Positions 4,936 through 5,542 of a DNA stretch of 5,542 nt are shown piece by piece. Position 1 is the stretch's first letter. Every line of letters starts with the position of its first letter. The stretch covers positions 1 to 5,542 of the forward strand of contig JBFJVD010000198.1 in assembly GCA_041624375.1 (NCBI GenBank), in the 5' to 3' direction. The DNA comes from JBFJVD01 sp041624375. Its GTDB lineage: Bacteria > Chloroflexota > Anaerolineae > Anaerolineales > E44-bin32. The translations under genes and the position numbers were made by a program. The notes beneath the pieces are model-generated. The model did not search any database, was not told the DNA's origin, and was given only the letters and a program-made list of their open reading frames with translations.

Positions 4936-5542
4936 GCCGAGGCTGGATTCTCGTCACCCTGATCGTCGTGGCAGTGCTCGGCGGCTTGGCGCTCTACCAG
5001 CTCGGTCCGGCGTCGGCCGGATCGCTGCGCTTCGGCGTCAATATGCGCTCCAACATGGCCGCCGACTACAGCGGTCGAGACGCCGACCAGGTTGGCTTCC
5101 TTCGTCTGACGATCTTTCAGGAGTTCTTTCGCGATCTCGGTCTTAATCCGCTCGAAGCGGAGGAACAGGCCAGGCAGATCGAGGCGACGCTGGACGGAGT
5201 TGTCCCGACGGCCACCGCCCTGAACTTCGATGGCGATGCTCCTTTGACGGCGACGCCGACGGCCACACCTATTCCGACGGACACACCAACGCCGCTCCCG
5301 ACGGCAACCACTCGGCCCTCGAGCACGCCGAGCCGCACACCCACCACCAAACCGACCGACTCCCCGCCGACCCCCACCAAGACCCCAGGCGCCCTTCCGA
5401 CCGCCACAAAGACTCCGGGCGCGACGGCGACATCCGGCGCAGATAATCTCAATCCGGAAATCAAAAGCGGCTGGACCCTGGTCCCGCCCCCGGGCACGCT
5501 GACGCAATGCTCCATCCAGGTCATCGACCTGCGGGTGAAGGA
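4932..5542 (+). CDS. Membrane-anchored extracytoplasmic protein with Thr/Pro-rich linker (cut by window edge)
   Basis: The frame stays open from the ATG at 4932 to the right edge (203 visible codons). The start overlaps the preceding stop as ATGA, indicating translational coupling and a shared function. Seen: a hydrophobic N-terminal helix (residues 5-24) with little positive charge before it, acting as a membrane anchor or signal; a small region (about 25-95) with a charged, helical-looking segment; a Thr/Pro-rich linker (106-168) dominated by PT, AT and TP steps; then the start of another domain (171 onward, NLNPEIKSGWTLVPPPGTL, with C193). Such linkers join extracellular domains in Chloroflexota envelope proteins and may be O-glycosylated. 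I do not recognise a catalytic motif, and the decisive C-terminal domain is outside the window. It could be a partner or ligand-binding subunit for the sensor or kinase encoded just upstream. Confidence 0.82.
   Translation, partial: MSRGWILVTLIVVAVLGGLALYQLGPASAGSLRFGVNMRSNMAADYSGRDADQVGFLRLTIFQEFFRDLGLNPLEAEEQARQIEATLDGVVPTATALNFDGDAPLTATPTATPIPTDTPTPLPTATTRPSSTPSRTPTTKPTDSPPTPTKTPGALPTATKTPGATATSGADNLNPEIKSGWTLVPPPGTLTQCSIQVIDLRVK
5247..5435 (+). repeat. Low-complexity Thr/Pro-coding linker with a 30-bp tandem duplication
   Basis: This stretch encodes a linker made mainly of Thr, Pro and Ala. Within it two adjacent 30-bp units (5367-5396 and 5397-5426) encode PTPTKTPGAL and PTATKTPGAT, a recognisable tandem duplication with third-position drift. 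The bias also keeps the opposite strand open, creating spurious frames there. Confidence 0.7.

Noticed and set aside
4806..5507. 233-codon open frame on the minus strand
   Set aside because: It is opposite the end of the sensor gene and the Thr/Pro-coding linker; its Arg/Gly-rich product is a by-product of that base bias, with no family motifs. The plus-strand frame has a coupled start and a membrane anchor.

Overview
The window is about 60% or more G+C with no RNA genes, transposases or CRISPR repeats. It holds five protein genes in two divergent groups, and two of the genes run off the window ends. The best guess for the source is an uncultured Chloroflexota bacterium, probably of the Anaerolineae type. 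This rests on the Thr/Pro-rich 'PTATPT' extracellular linkers, a transmembrane Ser/Thr kinase without PASTA repeats, and the style of its small secreted C-terminal domain. It is inferred from protein style, since no marker gene is present.

Left, minus strand. Positions 1-458 carry the N-terminal part of an endonuclease/exonuclease/phosphatase (EEP) superfamily enzyme that runs off the left edge. Upstream of it, 614-1162 encodes a 182-residue integral-membrane CDP-alcohol phosphatidyltransferase. The 155 bp between them contain an extended -10 promoter candidate for the EEP gene. The phosphatidyltransferase start is fixed at 1162 by a GGAGG Shine-Dalgarno sequence. That ribosome binding site lies inside a 7-bp inverted repeat, which may control translation.

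Middle, 1163-1439. This is a divergent control region. A plausible promoter (TTGTCA, 17 bp, TAGGCT) reads right into the kinase gene. A second, weaker TAGGCT element reads left. Four GGCACC half-sites are scattered between the two genes.

Right, plus strand. Three genes probably form a membrane signalling cluster. The first (1440-2912) is a Ser/Thr kinase with a complete catalytic core, one membrane helix, a short Thr/Pro stalk and a two-cysteine outer domain. The second (3043-4935) has two membrane helices, a large Cache-like outer sensor, a HAMP domain and a cytoplasmic class III cyclase fold that has lost the expected catalytic residues. The third (4932-5542, cut by the right edge) overlaps the second by ATGA. 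It encodes a membrane-anchored outer protein with a long Thr/Pro linker and the beginning of a second domain.

The most interesting point is this cluster: an intact kinase beside a sensor ending in a pseudo-cyclase, coupled to an envelope protein. No component is an unknown fold at the level visible here, and the combined function is inference.
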